From Thermoplasmata archaeon (GTDB lineage: Archaea > Thermoplasmatota > Thermoplasmata > Thermoplasmatales > Thermoplasmataceae): a stretch of DNA of 6,109 nt. Positions 5,803-6,109 of the stretch are shown piece by piece (positions within the stretch are counted from its first letter, which is position 1; every line of letters starts with the position of its first letter). The translations under genes and the position numbers were made by a program. The DNA lies in assembly GCA_021802165.1 (NCBI GenBank), contig JAKAAU010000100.1, forward strand, positions 1 to 6,109. The letters are read 5' to 3'. The notes under the pieces are model-generated. The model was not told where the DNA came from, did not search any database, and saw only the letters and a list, made by a program, of their open reading frames with translations.

Positions 5803-6109
5803 TGACTTATATTGGATGAAAATATTAAATTTAGTCCACTATTAAAAAACCAATCAAATACATCAACGAAGCCAAATCTTGCAATATTATCAAGGAATTT
5901 ATGTGTATATTTTAATTTTAATCCACTATTTTTCCACCAATCTAATATTTCTATAAATATTGTATTATCAATAGCATCTATTGTATATTTTAATTCTAAT
6001 CCACTATTTATCCACCATTTTAATTTATCTATATCTCCGTTTGTTGATATATGCATAATTGCTTTTTCTGTATATTTTAATTCTAATCCACTGTTTACCC
6101 ACCAATCTA
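5799..6109 (-). CDS. Ankyrin-like repeat protein, giant-virus type repeats, N-terminal part outside window
   Basis: The frame is open from the window edge to the TGA at 5801-5799, with 102 full codons visible; a Met at 6056 is internal to the repeats and is not the start. It contains units of WWxNSGLxLKYT followed by 14-17 variable residues: WWVNSGLELKYT, WWINSGLELKYT, WWKNSGLKLKYT and a decayed WFFNSGLNLIFS at the end. The spacings are 29, 26 and 29 residues. Ankyrin-like linkers such as NGDIDKLK and FGFVDVFD lie between. From memory these repeats closely resemble ankyrin-type proteins of Mimivirus and related giant viruses, which have the same 29-residue period; such repeats usually mediate protein binding. 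There is no catalytic motif or membrane segment. GC is about 24% (69 of 289 bases by hand count), far below the neighbours. The stop overlaps the hydrolase ATG by four bases. Function and origin are not determined. Confidence 0.75.
   Translation of the reverse strand, partial: DWWVNSGLELKYTEKAIMHISTNGDIDKLKWWINSGLELKYTIDAIDNTIFIEILDWWKNSGLKLKYTHKFLDNIARFGFVDVFDWFFNSGLNLIFSSNISQ
5818..5829 (-). promoter_or_regulatory. Putative TATA box of the hydrolase-kinase operon
   Basis: The minus strand reads TTTAATATTTTC, core centred about 23 bases before the ATG at 5802. The spacing equals that of the other leaderless genes here. It lies inside the last codons of the ankyrin-like frame, so the hydrolase gene probably has its own promoter and does not depend on that frame. 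Confidence 0.45.
5905..6104 (-). repeat. Three 35-bp near-identical repeats within the ankyrin-like gene
   Basis: Copies lie at 5905-5939, 5983-6017 and 6070-6104. Neighbouring copies differ at two of 35 positions by eye. The spacings of 78 and 87 bases are 26 and 29 codons, so these are the coding repeats seen at DNA level (the WWxNSGLxLKYT block) and not an independent array. The near identity points to recent duplication or gene conversion among repeats. Confidence 0.8.

Noticed and set aside
6054..6056. ATG at 6056 as the true start of the ankyrin-like gene
   Set aside because: The frame continues upstream with another full WWVNSGLELKYT unit up to the window edge.
5905..6104. CRISPR-like or tandem DNA repeat array
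   Set aside because: The repeats keep a coding frame, are spaced by whole codons (78 and 87 bases), and the intervals are themselves related coding sequence.

Overview
The window looks like a compact chromosomal segment of an archaeon, most likely one of the Thermoplasmatales (Ferroplasma, Acidiplasma, Cuniculiplasma or Picrophilus type). The reasons are an archaeal-type tRNA-Gln with an A1-U72 first pair, two proteins of largely archaeal families (a DUF2070 membrane protein and a COG3199-type NAD kinase homologue), A/T-rich TATA boxes centred 22-25 bases upstream of start codons (the pattern of leaderless transcripts), and fairly low GC with frequent ATA and AGG codons. The genus is an inference from style and not from a database match.

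Layout from left to right. Positions 1-496 (+) hold the 3' part of an extended SDR / NAD-dependent epimerase-like gene that starts outside the window. Its end overlaps, tail to tail, a small helical protein of unknown function on the minus strand (488-955). Next comes tRNA-Gln(CUG) on the minus strand (1005-1077), divergent from aroC, chorismate synthase (1138-2208, +); the two appear to share one short intergenic region carrying back-to-back TATA boxes. aroC ends in a 6-base tail-to-tail overlap with a seven-helix DUF2070 membrane protein on the minus strand (2203-3933).

Upstream of DUF2070 on the minus strand is a translationally coupled pair: an RNase Z-like metallo-beta-lactamase hydrolase (5098-5802), followed through an ATGA overlap and a good Shine-Dalgarno by a COG3199-type ATP-NAD kinase homologue (4037-5101). 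DUF2070 has its own promoter in the 103-base gap that follows.

The striking part is the right edge (5799-6109). It is an AT-rich open frame, incomplete at the window end, that encodes ankyrin-like repeats with a 29-residue period of the form WWxNSGLxLKYT. In my memory these resemble the ankyrin-type repeat proteins of giant viruses (Mimivirus and relatives) far more than ordinary archaeal proteins. Its GC is about 24% by hand count, against roughly 48-58% in sampled lines of the flanking core genes. Its reading frame runs straight into the promoter and start codon of the hydrolase gene. This is the best candidate in the window for foreign or undescribed biology.
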